Below, piece after piece: positions 34,597 through 46,201 of a stretch of 64,000 nt of DNA. Made by a program: the position numbers and the translations under genes. This DNA comes from Mycocentrospora acerina (Eukaryota; Ascomycota; Dothideomycetes; Pleosporales): assembly GCA_022701365.1 (NCBI GenBank), contig JAKUHH010000177.1:1-64000 (forward strand), given 5' to 3'. The notes beneath the pieces are model-generated. The model had not been told where the DNA came from and made no database searches. It saw nothing but the letters and a program-made list of their open reading frames with translations. Position 1 is the first letter of the stretch, and every line of letters begins with the position of its first letter.

Positions 34597-35286
34597 GTTG
34601 GCAGCAGCGGTGTGTTTTGAGGGGTGTCTGGATGCGAGTAGCCGTCGGAGCTGGGTGGATGTTAGTCTTTGCTGCTCGACCTTGTGCTTGAAAATGTTCG
34701 CAACTGGTGTACCGCGGGGTACAAAACTGAGCGCAGACAATGCAACAAATGCGGCGACCAGCTTACCTTGTTCTGGGGCAATAGAACGCTTGGTTGGCGA
34801 AGACGTTGAGCTGTTGGACGACGAGCACGACGTTCGAGGTGAGCGAGAGCTGTGCCTAAGTCACGTTGAACTCGCGTTTAGCTCAGAAACCACTAGGCCG
34901 TATAAGGAAAGCCCAAATTACTAGCGCAGCGATCCCGATGCATCTTTAGCCTCAACCTTCAAAGCTCGTACCTCGTGCCTCACGACATCATCCTATCGAC
35001 GGTTTTATTCGCGGTACATCGTGCAATCTTTACGCGTGTTGGAGCCTGGAGAAGCTGCCCGAGTGACTCAAAAATCTAAAGTCCCGTAAATTTCTTATAT
35101 AATCGCGTTCAAGTTCGCGTTCTGGTAGCTCGTTTCGCGCTCTTTCAAACGCGTCGCGATGCTGGCCAGCCACCGATGTCCGATCGTCATACAATAGTCC
35201 ATACTCATCCCCCTACCAACCGCGGCTCCACTCGCCTTCCCCTTCTCCACGACAAGACCTCCTGCTCGCCCAACCCATGAGCAGCC
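34597..35286. promoter_or_regulatory. divergent intergenic region, Sm-D2 / Spt21-like gene
   Basis: This holds both promoters. A frame open across 34597-34740 continues upstream of the Sm-D2 ATG but carries no Sm-like sequence, so it is likely 5' leader. Nothing specific was found. Confidence 0.45.
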
Positions 35287-38200
35287 ATGTCGACCCCATC
35301 CAGCACCACGGCGGAGAGTGGTGTCGCGCAGCAAAGGACCGCGTCTCCCGCTCCTGCTGCTGCTGCCGCTGCCGCTGCTGCTGACGAGGACAATATGGGC
35401 GACATCCCACGACGACCAATGCGAGGCAAGCATGCCTGGTGTCTTTGAAGCTCTCCTTCTAACATGCTGTGTCTGTAGTCAAGGTACTATACACATTTGA
35501 TGATCAGAACAAGTCGAACTGCCTTGCACGGCTACCGAACGCGTTGAACGTGCCCGTGGTGGCCCTCGACGAGAATACCCAGGTGGGAGTCATCGAGCTC
35601 AAGACGTGCATACAAGCTATTGTCACATCAAGGTAGGATGTCGTCATCCGGCCACCTATACGCGTATGCTCACTGTTGCAGCCCGGAACTCGTAGCCAGG
35701 CTGGGCCATGACTACACCGTTTACGCCTACGACTTCTCTGAGTACGAAACGCCCCTGGTCGGTCAGGGCATGCTATCGTGGATCCTCGCCTCAGCTTCCA
35801 CCACCCCAAACGCCCCCGCCGACGAATCACAAACCATGGTCACTGGTCGCGTGTGCAAGAATATTCTTGGCCTCTTTTCGAATGGGATCAAGGAGACTTT
35901 GGAGGTAAAGCTTAAGTTGGTGCCTGTTCCGACATGCATGCAGAAAGAATACGTGGAGAATATGGAGCGCTACCATAGCCTGAGCCAGCTGATGCCCGAC
36001 AAGTTCGATTACAACGCGTGGGCCGACTTCCTCAAGGAGAATCCCACTCTTGGCCAACTAGCACAACCGTCTCCGGGATTCTTCGATACCCCCACACAAC
36101 GCTCTTCATTTGGCGGCGTCGAGCCGTTTCATCAAATGCTTACTCGCCATAGCCCATCCCAAGAACCAATACGAAATGACGGTTTCTTTGACCAATCACA
36201 TATTTCATTCAATCCCCAGCCGACCCGCGCCTCTAGCCCTGCTTTGAGCACAATCTCCTTCCATCATTACCAGTATAATCCAGACTCTCGACCCGCATCA
36301 AGAGCCTCTGTACGAAGCGAAGCTGGCCCTCCCACCCAGCAATACCCTCAACACTATGCTCAACAATACTCTCAACAGTACACGCAACAACAATACCCCC
36401 AGCAATTCTCATCTCAGCCTAACTACGTTATCGAAGAGCAAGAAGATGGTCCACCAAAGAAAAGAGCGCGTATCACGCAGGCAAAGAGACCGAAGAAGAC
36501 GCCCTTGCTTGCTCATCATGAGTCTCTTCGTGTGACTGCCAGTACTGCAGCTTCTGTACGGCTCCACAAGCCTCTCGCAACCAACTCCGCAGCTGCGCTT
36601 GCATCTGCTGAGATGGTACCCCGCGCTCCTACTCCTCGACCAGGAAATTCAGCTTTTGGCCCACGTGGGCCTCACCGTCCCCCAGCGCCGAGCACTTTGC
36701 GACACGCCTCAGTTGATGGCGGTCGCCCATACATGTCGCCATACGATACCAGTTCCTTTTCAGATGCTGCATTAGACTCAGCCGATGATGAAAGAGGTGT
36801 AAGTCCTGATGACACACCTATGGATATGCCTTCTTCTCCTCCACTAGTCCCACAACGCACTGTATCGCCTACCCCTTCGAGTCCAGCCTTGCCGACTTTC
36901 CCTGCTCCAGTTGATTCCGGGTTTGTTAGTGACATGGTGCTGGGTCGGGACGAGGACGGCATGGAAGTCGGGAGTAAGCCATGGGATGGTAGCGACCTTC
37001 CTACTGCGCCAGAATCGAGAGCCAAGCGAAAGCAGACGAGATCACAACAGCCCTGGCAAGAAGTCAATCCAGGTCCAACAGAGCTGCTGCCCCAGTCCTA
37101 TGTTCCTCGGCCGAAACAATATGTCCCTAGATCCCGTTCAATGCTTCCAATCACTGAGAGTGTTGAACAGGATACAGAAAATCTACAAGCTACTACCTTA
37201 TATGTTAAAAAACATGGTATGCTGGAGTCGTGTTCGTCACAGCAGCAACAGTCGATTAATAGGTCGCGTGCAAACCTACAACCGGGCCAAGATGTCTTAC
37301 AGCCTGATGGCCTGAAAGCTGGCTCGCCAGATACTATCATGTCTCACATTTCTCCTGCTAGCGAATGTGAAACACAGGTCTACAGTCGCTCTGCTACGCC
37401 CAACCTACCAACTCAAAAACCGAGATCATCAAGAACGAGAGGACTTCCAAGATCACACACGTGGTCTGGTGCTGGTGAGCCCATGTCGGACGCGCCTATC
37501 CATGCTGATGGTAACCCTCGGAGCGGCGGGCACGCTAAAAGGAAGAAGCATTTGAAAGAAAAAATGGAAAAAGCTATTGCTGCTGGAGAGATGCCAGAGC
37601 ATTGCAACAATTGCGGAGAAATTGATACGCCAACATGGAGAAAAGCATACACCCGTGTTGAACATGGTTCACCCGATGGAATCGAACTTTCTACCGAAGT
37701 GGCAGGCACTGGCATCGTCGGGTATGAGGTCATCGAGCCTGCAGAAGAGAGTGGCTGCGATCAAAAATATCGCATCTTCAAGAACAATATAACTCTCGAG
37801 GAGAAGACTTGGAGGCTGTTTGAGCCACTTACTCTGTGCAACCCATGTGGCCTCTGGCTCATTAAGAAAAAGGAGATGCGGCCGCAGAAGCAATGGAACA
37901 AAACAGCAAAACCTGCCAAACGCAAGCGGAATCAAACTTCAGTCACCCGTTCGAAATCAATGGGGCAAGATGACGACTTGGTCTCTGATGCTATTGTGCC
38001 TCCTTCAGATGCTATGACAACTGGCGAGCAGGAAACGATTATAACTTCTTTCCAAGGTTCTGTAAGTGAGGCAAAGTTAGCACCACCACTAAGCCCAGTG
38101 CAAGCAACAAAGTTATCGATGATGGGAACGAATGTTGGGCTGGATCACAACGCTGCACAAGCAGCATTTCGACGAGCAATCGAGTCTAGTCCTGCTGGCT

Positions 38201-39348
38201 TTCGAGGAAGCAAAAACTCCCCTATCGATATTGATCCCGATCTAACACCCAAGCCCACTCGGCGAATTCTTTTTCCATCGCCCCGCAAAGATGGAGAGAT
38301 CAAGTCTTTGATTGATAGCCAATCGACTTCTGATTCCGTATCTATAGATGTTTCAAGTCATGTCAACGACAAGGACACCGTAGTAGAGAAGCCCCGATGC
38401 GAACGCTGCAAAACGGCAAAGAAGGGCTGTGACCGCGAGCGCCCTTGCCAGCGATGCAAAAACGCTGGGATCGGTCACGATGGCTGCATTCCGTGCGATG
38501 TGCCAAAGGTAACATGGTTCAACCTCGATCGATTACGATCTCAACCGGGCGTCGATCAAGACAACCCTGACAAAGAAAACTGTCCACCACCTGCCACCCG
38601 GCAGGATGATGGGTTTGCCGACCTTTTCGAGGATTCTGTCTCTCCCAACACAACACCAAAGAAAGCCCAGACCTTCTCGGATGCTCTGAAAACTCCAACC
38701 CCTGGCTCCCGCCGTCGGCTTCCGTTGACTCCTAAGCATGGCGGCGAGGGTGCCGTCCTAGGAATGACGCCGTCTCGTATTGTTCTTACTCCACGAGGCA
38801 ACTATATTGCCATGGTGGCACCCGAAACCCCCTTTACTCGTCAACTCAATGCTCTCCTTAGATCTGATGGGAACATCTCATCTCCTGGCCAAGCCCTGGA
38901 CTTCTCTGACTTTCCTTCTTTCAATACCCCAGGTGGAACTGGGACACAGTTCACTGATTTTTTACCGGACGACTTCTTATCAAGTGATATGCCTATGACC
39001 AGTTCGCCACCGAGAGCAGGCGCACTCAGCTTAGGCTTTGATCTCTACGAAGATCCCAATACATCTACGGTTGGGTTATGGAGCGATGCGAACATGTTTG
39101 GCAGCGATCTCTTGATGTCAGGTCTCGAGGACGGTGGCCAACGCGTGGACTTGGATGATGGCCAAGACAACACAGCCCTTCTCAAGATGAATGTTGGTGG
39201 CATCACTGTCGATTTTGCAGCAATGATTGAGGATGTTGTTGGCACTGAGCACAACGATGCGAATATGGATATGGTGGAGGCATGCAAGAGTTCAGAGACC
39301 GGGGGTCATGGCTCTGCAAAGACAACTGAGGTTTCTGCAACAGAATAG
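35287..39348 (+). CDS. Spt21/Ams2-like GATA-type transcription regulator with extra Zn2Cys6-like cluster
   Basis: This encodes a 1,319-aa nuclear regulator related to yeast Spt21 and fission-yeast Ams2, which control histone gene transcription (function by homology). Exons are 35287-35425, 35479-35632 and 35682-39348. The conserved N-terminal domain (~residues 45-165) reads MRVKVLYTFDDQNKSNCLAR, VGVIELKTCIQAIVTSSPEL, DYTVYAYDFSEYETPLVGQG and VCKNILGLFSNGIKETLEV. A long Ser/Pro/Gln-rich region follows. A GATA-like finger has CNNCGEIDTPTWRK and, 74 residues later, CNPCGLWLIKKKEMRP. A second Cys cluster at 38398-38487 is spaced C-x2-C-x6-C-x5-C-x2-C-x9-C (CERCKTAKKGC and after). The rest is Ser/Thr-Pro-rich, with many possible CDK sites. 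Intron 1 (35426-35478) starts with GC. Confidence 0.88.
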
Positions 39349-39803
39349 ACCTGATGGATCCATTGGGTAACGAGGGTTTTAACTTGACGATATGATTTTT
39401 GCATTTTACGATTTGTATTTGTATACGTAGCGCAACGGAATGAGGGAACGAAGCATGCTTTAATTGTATATAGACAGACGCAGCGCGTGGCTCTGGGATA
39501 TGTCGCGATACCGGAAGAGCTCCAGTATGGGCGACAAGAGTTGATTGAAACAAACACTTTTTCAGTCACTACGTTACAATCCGGAACTTTCACTTTTTGA
39601 CACTCTTTGTCCATGCTTCGATTTCTAAAGTGCACAATCAGAAAGCGACATTCCAAACAAGGTTAGCATGACGAATTGAAAAATCACATGTTTGACGCGT
39701 TATCCCCGACGCGTTGAACCCCCGCAACCGCGATTGTACACTACTGAGCACTCTACAATCCTCGCAACTCAAACCCACCCTCTCGAACACGCGTATATAA
39801 ATA
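39349..39803. promoter_or_regulatory. intergenic, promoter of Fta4-like gene
   Basis: This carries the 3' UTR of the Spt21-like gene and the promoter of the next gene. A TATATAAATA string at 39794-39803 touches the next ATG, too close to act as a normal TATA box. Confidence 0.4.
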
Positions 39804-40631
39804 ATGTCTAAGCAAGGCACCGTTGTCGAACAAAAGCAAATTTTCCTTCAAACACGAAAACAGTTGTTGTCGCGAGGCATTGCACCTTCTGAGCGCCTGC
39901 GCACTATTGCAAATGACGGAGGCATTGAGCTGAGCGTCCTGAAAGGCGTATTGGATAAGGGTACACAAATATGAAGATTTTATGTGAAAGAAGGACTAAC
40001 CACATCAGTCAACCGCGAACTCAAGCAACACTCACGCATAGTATACAGTCGCCAGATGCTCGAGCACGTGGTCTCGCAAATCGACGATTTATACTGGGAT
40101 TCTGGTGCCCTGCCAGATCACGAGGAGGAGGACGGAGATCTCATAGATGATACCGAAGATGATACGCATGTGCTGTACCAAGCCGACGATCTCACACAAG
40201 ACGAATGCATCGCGAAATTACCTACTGTCTTCCAGCAAACTTCTGACGCTGGGAACGATGATGATGTAGATGTTAGCAGAGACGACTACACAATTGCCCT
40301 CTCACGTCTTCAAGCCCTCTCTGCGCGCCGCCAGACATTGCAGAACTCCCTCAATACGCATCGTATGCTGTTGGAACTGCTGGAGCCATACAAAAAGCCA
40401 AAAGAAAACGTGCAGCCGAATCTTGTGTGGAGGGATGCGCCACTTGCGACTGAGTTGGGGAAGACTAGAAGCTTAGCGATTAGAGTCGCCGGAAGAGTAG
40501 GAGAGAAGTTTGGAGATGTGCAGGTCCCCGCCACGGCAGAAGAAGATGAAGAGGGCGATGTGGACATGAGGGGGTTTGGGGGCAGGGGGGAAGGGAGGAG
40601 GAAAGTGAATGATGTGCTCGCTGGATTTTAG
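39804..40631 (+). CDS. fta4: kinetochore Sim4-complex subunit Fta4-like
   Basis: Two exons (39804-39960, 40009-40631) give 259 aa. The N terminus (VEQKQIFLQTRKQLLSRGI, APSERLRTIANDGGIELSVL) and the spliced VNRELKQHSRIVYSRQMLEH, then VVSQIDDLYWDSG, match the fungal FTA4 family as I remember it. FTA4 is a helical subunit of the inner-kinetochore Sim4/CCAN complex. An acidic linker (HEEEDGDLIDDTEDDTH) separates this from a second helical segment (YTIALSRLQALSARRQTLQN, HRMLLELLEPYKKPKENVQP). The C terminus is Gly/Arg-rich and probably disordered. The intron phase restores Lys-Val-Asn-Arg. The family call is by motif memory and is less certain than the gene itself. Confidence 0.78.
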
Positions 40632-41167
40632 GTGGCAAATTGATTTCGGAGTATGGTGTTTGAGATAAAAATATGATACCCCTTGCTTTTGAAGGGAATT
40701 CCTTAAGAGAGTGCTGTTCAATTGAAGCTGAAGAGGAACACTCCACCAACACCATTTGTTTAATTTGGCTCAAAGTACCCACCGCTCTCAACTACCCCAT
40801 CTACCCCTGATGAAAGCTGTAAAGTTGTGACGCTTTTTATGCGTCTTAAATTCTGGTCTCTGCCTGCAAATTCACCTCCTTGGAGAGTAACAAGTGCAAT
40901 TCAGGCATTCAACTGTACTCATCATAGTCTGCTTGAGACACATAGGTTAGAGTTATCATACTCATATAAGGTCTTTCAGTAAATGTTTAACCAACAGGTC
41001 CTGAAGTAAAATGATCGATGAGGTTTCTGATCCGTATTCTAGACAGGCGGTTCAATCTAGGGCTCTTTTGACCCCCGTGTTTATAAATGCAATATGAAGG
41101 CTCAATTGATGAATTGATGAGATGCAGTCTAATGAATTTATTTGGCGTTTTTTGAAACCGAACGTCT
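40632..41167. other. convergent intergenic, boundary of housekeeping block
   Basis: The Fta4-like gene and the first cluster gene both end toward this stretch, and no frame is credible. Base composition shifts toward A/T from here rightward. Confidence 0.5.
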
Positions 41168-42118
41168 CTAACAGATCCCGATGACACCGTTGACAGGAAT
41201 ATCAATACTGGTCGTATAGCTCGCCGCGTCGCTCAACAAATAGACGTAAGCACCACCCAACTCCTGGACCTCGGCCAATCTTGGGATGCCCCTGTAGTAT
41301 TTAAGCTGGGATTCCCAATCTGCTTGCTTCTCAACCCAGTATGTCATCTTGGTCTTGACTAGCCCAGGTGATACTGAGTTTACTCTAATGCCATATGTTG
41401 CCCACTCCATAGCCAGTGTGTGAGTCATGTTTCGGACTCCACCTTTGGACGCACCATATGGCGCTGAAGGAACAACCTTATTTGGGCGATAGCTGGCCAT
41501 AGATGCAGTGAAGACTATGCTACCCTTGATTCCTTGCTTGATGAAGGCTCGGGCAGCGACACGAGCGGTGTAGAATGCGCCAAATAGCTGTGGAACTTAT
41601 CAGCGATGGGCCTTGAAGTACAACGTGGAGAAATGAGACTCTATGAACTACTCACATTGACGGCAAATAACGCCTCGACCTCTTCTTTCGTAAAATCGAG
41701 TGCGCTCTTGTGATTTGTCCTCCCAGCATTCACAACCATTCCGTGCAACGCTCCTGCTTCACTTAACACCTGATCAACAGCCTGTTGGATGCTCTCTTCC
41801 TTGGTGACATCTGCCTTGAGTGCAAACAACTGGTTTGGATAAACCTTGGATATAGCCTTGAATTCGTCCCCAACATCATCTGCGTAATCTATGCTGTACA
41901 CTTTGGCGGCGCCGTTGGCGAGACAACATTCTGCCACACCAAGTCCAATTCCGCGATTGGCACCGGTGACTATCGGAAACATAGAGTTAGTGTTGCAAAA
42001 AACAGATGGATGTACTCATTGTGGGTAACATACTAGCTATTACTTTCCCTCGGAGGGTAACCTGTGTTTGAACCGGTAAGTGATCGCTAGATGAAGCTGA
42101 TTCGGCAACAAAAGTCAT
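41168..42118 (-). CDS. short-chain dehydrogenase/reductase 1 of catabolic cluster (sorbose-reductase-like)
   Basis: This encodes a 272-aa NAD(P)-dependent SDR from three exons (42118-42034, 41969-41656, 41587-41168). The dinucleotide motif ITGANRGIGLG is created at the first splice junction. The acidic end of beta-2 (YSIDYADD) suggests NAD(H) preference. VNAGRTNHKSAL, the catalytic Ser in IVFTASMASYRPN and Tyr-Gly-Ala-Ser-Lys in PSAPYGASKGGVRNM complete the active site. The C terminus ELGGAYVYLLSDAASYTT is typical of the classical sorbose/mannitol/xylulose reductase-like SDRs. It is closely related to the SDR at 46202-47104, with the same active-site context and C-terminal pattern. It diverges from the zinc-cluster gene across a 494-bp region holding two copies of the cluster motif. 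Confidence 0.93.
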
Positions 42119-42419
42119 AATGATCGGAAAGATGTAAACAGAAGTAAAATGATGAATTTTTGATATATGAAGACGGTAGAGTGGAATACAACACTTGTCG
42201 CAGACTCAGCAAAACGCCATTGTCCATCGTTCATATACTTCGCATGCTACCACCGGCTCGCGACATGCATGCTGGAGCCTTTAGCATGCATGCCGCTGGT
42301 GGCAAAGTACAAGCTGCCTCGTCGCGACAACACCCTACATTCCAGCTTGCATGCGAACGGATTGGAACCTGTCGCTTACCCCGCAATTCCCCATATTTCC
42401 CCGACTCGTGCGGCTGTGT

Positions 42420-42432
42420 CCCCGATACGAGG
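42420..42432 (-). promoter_or_regulatory. cluster motif copy A
   Basis: On the minus strand this reads CCTCGTATCGGGG, matching the consensus CYTCGTNWCGRGG at every position. It lies 302 bp upstream of the SDR1 ATG and about 180 bp upstream of the transcription-factor ATG. The pseudo-palindromic half sites CCTCG and CGGGG are the kind of arrangement bound by Zn2Cys6 dimers (inference). Confidence 0.5.
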
Positions 42433-42551
42433 TCGGGTGAAGGATCCGAGTCAGTGCGTGAGCCTGCGCCGACACTTCTTCAGTCAGGCGATGGATGCCC
42501 CATTGAGAAACAGGGTGACAGACACGGTCAAGCATTCACCCATTACCCGGC

Positions 42552-42564
42552 CTTCGTCTCGAGG
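42552..42564 (+). promoter_or_regulatory. cluster motif copy B
   Basis: This reads CTTCGTCTCGAGG, differing by one base from copy D. It lies about 50 bp before the zinc-cluster ATG, close enough to suggest autoregulation if transcription starts nearby. Confidence 0.5.
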
Positions 42565-42612
42565 TCCGTGACCGGCGTCATTACTCAACGTACATATCAT
42601 ATTACCGACTTT

Positions 42613-44702
42613 ATGGACGAACCGGCAGAACGAAGCGCATCAATCAACGAAGTCCGCCGACGAAAGCGTAAGTCCCGGAGCAAGGGACTGCGCAAGACAA
42701 CAGGATGGTGAGCCACTAGTAGAAATCACAAAAACCAGCAGCAACTCTAGCTAAGATTCGCCTCTTTCCTTGTTTGTTGCAGTATCACCTGTAAACGACG
42801 ACATCTAAGGTGCGACGAAGCGACTCCCGAATGTGGACCATGCGTGAAGAGCAAGCAAATCTGCCTTCATGGTCAACAGACTTCACCACCACCACAGTCA
42901 CTACCACCACGATTGTCATCAAATGGCGTTAATAGATGCACCCTCCAAAGGCCTAATGTGTCTTCATCATTATCTGTGGACCTGATGACAAGCCCTATTC
43001 ACGGAGCGGAGCACATCTCCTCTCCGATATCCATCACAAACACTCAGCCGCATATGCCAAACGACTCCATCAACAATTATTGCCCAATCACGCCCCCGGA
43101 TGCTGCCTCCTATCGCTGGTTTGGCCTTTTGGCAGACGACGTAACAACGGCGGTCGGGGATTTTGATGCTTCGCGTCGAGGGGTGTCGTTCCCGGATACA
43201 TTCATGTCCAACGATCCACTCCTTGCTAACCTATCATTGGAATCCCATCGTGATAGAGACACCTCATTCAGTCTTATCACACCTTGCTCGTCTGAAGAAT
43301 CGCCACATCAGACGGCATCGCAAAATCCATGGCATGGCTCCAGGCCCTCGCGGTTGTCAGATGACGAATTGCGCTTATTTGATAACTTCGTCAGAGGTGT
43401 GAGTTTATGGGTAGGCTTTACATCTCCCGGATTTCTGCGTACTAGCGCTAACATGACGGGTTGCTTTGTAGATAGATTTGCATGATCCACACAGGCTGTT
43501 TTCTACAATGGTGCCACATCTGGCTGTAGGTATTCTCTTGCTATAGCTAAAACAAAATAGAAAGCGACTGATAAGCCGTAGACGCGTGATTCAGGCTTGA
43601 TGGCTGCAATACTTGCGCTGTCCTCCCGGCAGTTGTCAATCAATCCAAATGCTAGCGAGCGCGAGCGAGACCGTAAGATAGGGTTGCAGTACTACTACGA
43701 TACTCTGCATTATTTGCAGCGAGCCATGTCTAATGATGCATATACTGTTAGCCTCGAACTTCTGGCTACTTCTCTCATAGTTTCTATGTACGAAATGCTG
43801 GATGATTCTGGCAACGGAAGTGGCTGGGGAAGGCATCTCAAGGGTATCTTCTGGATTCAGAGAAGTCAACTCATCCAAGGAGAAACAGGTGGACTTAAAT
43901 CTGCTATTTGGTGGGCTTGGCTACGACAGGATATATGGGCAGCGTTTCGCGAGCACCGGAAGACGCTTAGTTTCTGGACACCGACCAAAACGTATGCTGT
44001 TATGAATTCGTATGAAATTGCCGCCAGGATAGTATGGATATTCGCAAAGGTCGTTGATTATTGCTCAGAGGAGGAAATGGCAGCTGGCCGGAATGATCTA
44101 GTAAAACGGCTTGAACGAGCAGACGTCATTCTCGATATGTTGAATAAGTGGGAGGCGCATCTTCCAGACGAGTTTATGCCTTTGCCTGGAATTCAAAAAG
44201 CTAATCCTAATGATTGCTTTGAACCCCTGTGGATTCACCCGCCCGCATTCGGTAAGTTTGGCTAGAAAGTTGAGAGTATGGACAAAAACATGTCTGACAT
44301 CAAGAACAGCTATCTCAATGCAGCTCTATCACGCCGCTAGAATCCTAATTCTACTACATAAACCATCGCTCGGCGGTATTGGAGAGCATGCGGAACTCCA
44401 GAGACTCGTGACAACTGCTGCCTGCACAGTATGTCGACTAGCTATGACGCTTACCAATCCAGCTGTAAGCCTGATGTCTTCGCAATGTCTGTACATTGGT
44501 ATGTCACTCCAGAGGAACCTTGGGTGACTCTTCCATTGCAATTATTGACCTGTATTATGCAGCTGGTTTGAGTATTCAAAATATCAATCAGAAGGAAACA
44601 GTAGTCCGTCTTCTCGACGACTGCTATGAAAGAATCGGCTGGCCTCACCAATCACTCAGCAGCGACTTGCGGGAGCAATGGGCAAAACTGGACCCCACTT
44701 GA
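42613..44702 (+). CDS. Zn2Cys6 fungal transcription factor, likely cluster regulator
   Basis: This encodes a 584-aa zinc-cluster regulator from six exons: 42613-42707, 42783-43398, 43472-43529, 43595-44251, 44310-44498 and 44563-44702. The DNA-binding domain spans residues 32-59 (Cys32, 35, 42, 49, 52, 59; C-x2-C-x6-C-x6-C-x2-C-x6-C) after a very basic arm (RRRKRKSRSKGLRKTTG). The first Cys codon is completed by splicing. From about residue 240 the protein follows the fungal-specific regulatory domain 2 type (IDLHDPHRLFSTMVPHLAVG, MAAILALSSRQLSI, YYYDTLHYLQRAM, SLIVSMYEML). An upstream start is open in frame to 42160, but MDEPAERSAS is the more protein-like beginning. It sits between the SDR and aldolase genes and ends 14 bp from the aldolase stop. 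Confidence 0.9.
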
Positions 44703-44716
44703 GAAATACGGATAGT

Positions 44717-45684
44717 TTATGCCCTCCCACTGCTACCGCATATGTCCATCCACCTCTCAGTCTCGCTTTGGATGACACTCATCTGCTCATCAATCAATTT
44801 CACCAGCGGCCAACTTTTCCCATGATTTCTTAACACTTCATTTCCGACTTCTAATAGTAGCTTGTTAACATTAAGTTTGGTCGCTCCGGCTCTGATACAT
44901 TGCTGCATGATTTCGGCTGGGAAATCGTTTGTTCCGTGCAGCGCGACCAGAACACGTTTGTTGACTTGCTTGCTGATCTCTTCCAGGCGATCGAAACGAA
45001 TTTGTCCTTTTTTAGGGCCAGCAGGGCCATAATCGCCATGTACATTGCCAACTGAAGGGGCAAGGATATCAATTCCGGCGGCGACGAAGTTGTCAACGTC
45101 GGAAAGTGTTGTAAAGAGCGCTACAGACAGTTAATTTGGGGAACAAATCCTTCTATTTAAAGACACACATGCCTTCGAGATCTCCGGTATCAGCAATACC
45201 GTCTTCTCCGCCCTCTATTCTTCCACTCTCTGCTTCTACAGCAATTCCTTTATCGTGACACTCCAAGGTCAACCTCCTGGTCTTCTCCAAATTCTCCTCC
45301 TCATCATAGTGCGACATATCAACCATGACTGAGTCAACCGGCAGTGTTGCGATGATTTCACGGATATGGTCTTCATTCTGTGCATGGTCGATGTGTAATG
45401 ACAATGGTACTGTCGCTGTCTTGACGGCAAATGCAGCTGTATGTGCGAGTAGAGGAAGTTGCTTCAGTGTCGACGGGAAAAGTTGAATGATCAACGGGGA
45501 TCGCTTCGCTTCTGCAGCGCGAACAAGGGCCGTAAGCTGCTCGACATTGTATCTTTGGGATTTTAGTGATTGATTTTAAATGCAAAAAAAGAAACTCATA
45601 CGCGATAGCTGCCATGACGCCATATTGACCTGCAGCAGCTGCATCAAGAATTTGAAGTGTCCGGTTCTCTTTGAGTCTTGCCAT
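44717..45684 (-). CDS. class II (zinc) ketose-bisphosphate aldolase family protein
   Basis: The 288-aa aldolase belongs to the class II fructose/tagatose-bisphosphate aldolase superfamily, which cleaves ketose phosphates to DHAP and an aldehyde using Zn2+. Exons are 45684-45602, 45552-45173 and 45120-44717. Zn-site residues are present: HIDHAQ (His81, catalytic Asp83, His84), the Glu134 region EAESGRIEGGEDG, His182 in SVGNVHGDYGP and His216 in VALHGTND. It is shorter than the glycolytic fungal Fba1 and resembles bacterial GatY/KbaY-type enzymes, so a catabolic role is more likely than glycolysis. Intron 2 (45121-45172) is best read with a GC donor, giving DLEALFTTLSD. A GT alternative four bases further in leaves three odd residues. 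Motif copy C lies 253 bp upstream. Confidence 0.9.
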
Positions 45685-45936
45685 ACTGATATCTTGATGA
45701 AATAATAGAAACTTGTGAATTTATACGTCACGAATAGAGCCAGAAACAAGCGAAGAAGCTGTAGACGAATGAAATGTAACATTTATTCTAGGAACACACA
45801 TTTAAATAAAGATCAAGAGTTTAATTCCTCGAATCTTGTCGCTTCTCCAATCGTTCGGACTTTCCTGTAGACGGAGAAACCGCGGGGAGCCACCCCTTCC
45901 ATGGAACATTGTGGCTGAATTCGGTCGTTAGTCAGA

Positions 45937-45949
45937 CCCCGTAACGAGG
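45937..45949 (-). promoter_or_regulatory. cluster motif copy C
   Basis: On the minus strand this reads CCTCGTTACGGGG, matching the consensus at every position. It lies in the 517-bp region between the aldolase start and the SDR2 stop, so it can serve only the aldolase promoter. The rest of that region shows no other feature. Confidence 0.5.
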
Positions 45950-46201
45950 CACGCGAGTTCGACAACATAACCGAGGGCCCTAAGCTCCTCCAACCTGCAT
46001 GCCGCTATCACTGGTACCTTGCAACACCACACACAATACGGATCAGCTGTACAGATTTATTCGGTTAGTTATGCCTAATTTCAGTGTCTAGAATTGTTTT
46101 GCACACACAAGCGTTTACTTTTGTTTAATGATGGCTCTATGTTCATTTCCAAGGTGGGCGACCAATACCCAAGGGTCTGATCGCAGCGCACTTAGGCTCA
46201 T

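Larger units (their letters stand above)
42119..42612. promoter_or_regulatory. divergent promoter, SDR1 / Zn2Cys6 factor
   Basis: This is the shared upstream region of the two genes and holds two copies of the 13-bp motif described separately. A frame remains open through most of it toward the transcription factor, so a longer N terminus for that protein is possible. The region also has several inverted gcatgc/catgc strings around 42240-42350. Confidence 0.6.

Noticed and set aside
35620..35681. Apparent start of the Spt21-like protein at 35620
   Set aside because: It lies at the end of exon 2 and within intron 2. The conserved N-terminal domain begins two exons earlier at 35287.
39794..39803. 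TATATAAATA directly touching the Fta4-like ATG
   Set aside because: The distance to the start codon is zero, so it cannot be a conventional TATA box.
42160..42612. N-terminal extension of the Zn2Cys6 factor
   Set aside because: The frame is open but the residues are not protein-like and the region contains two promoter motifs. Kept only as an alternative.
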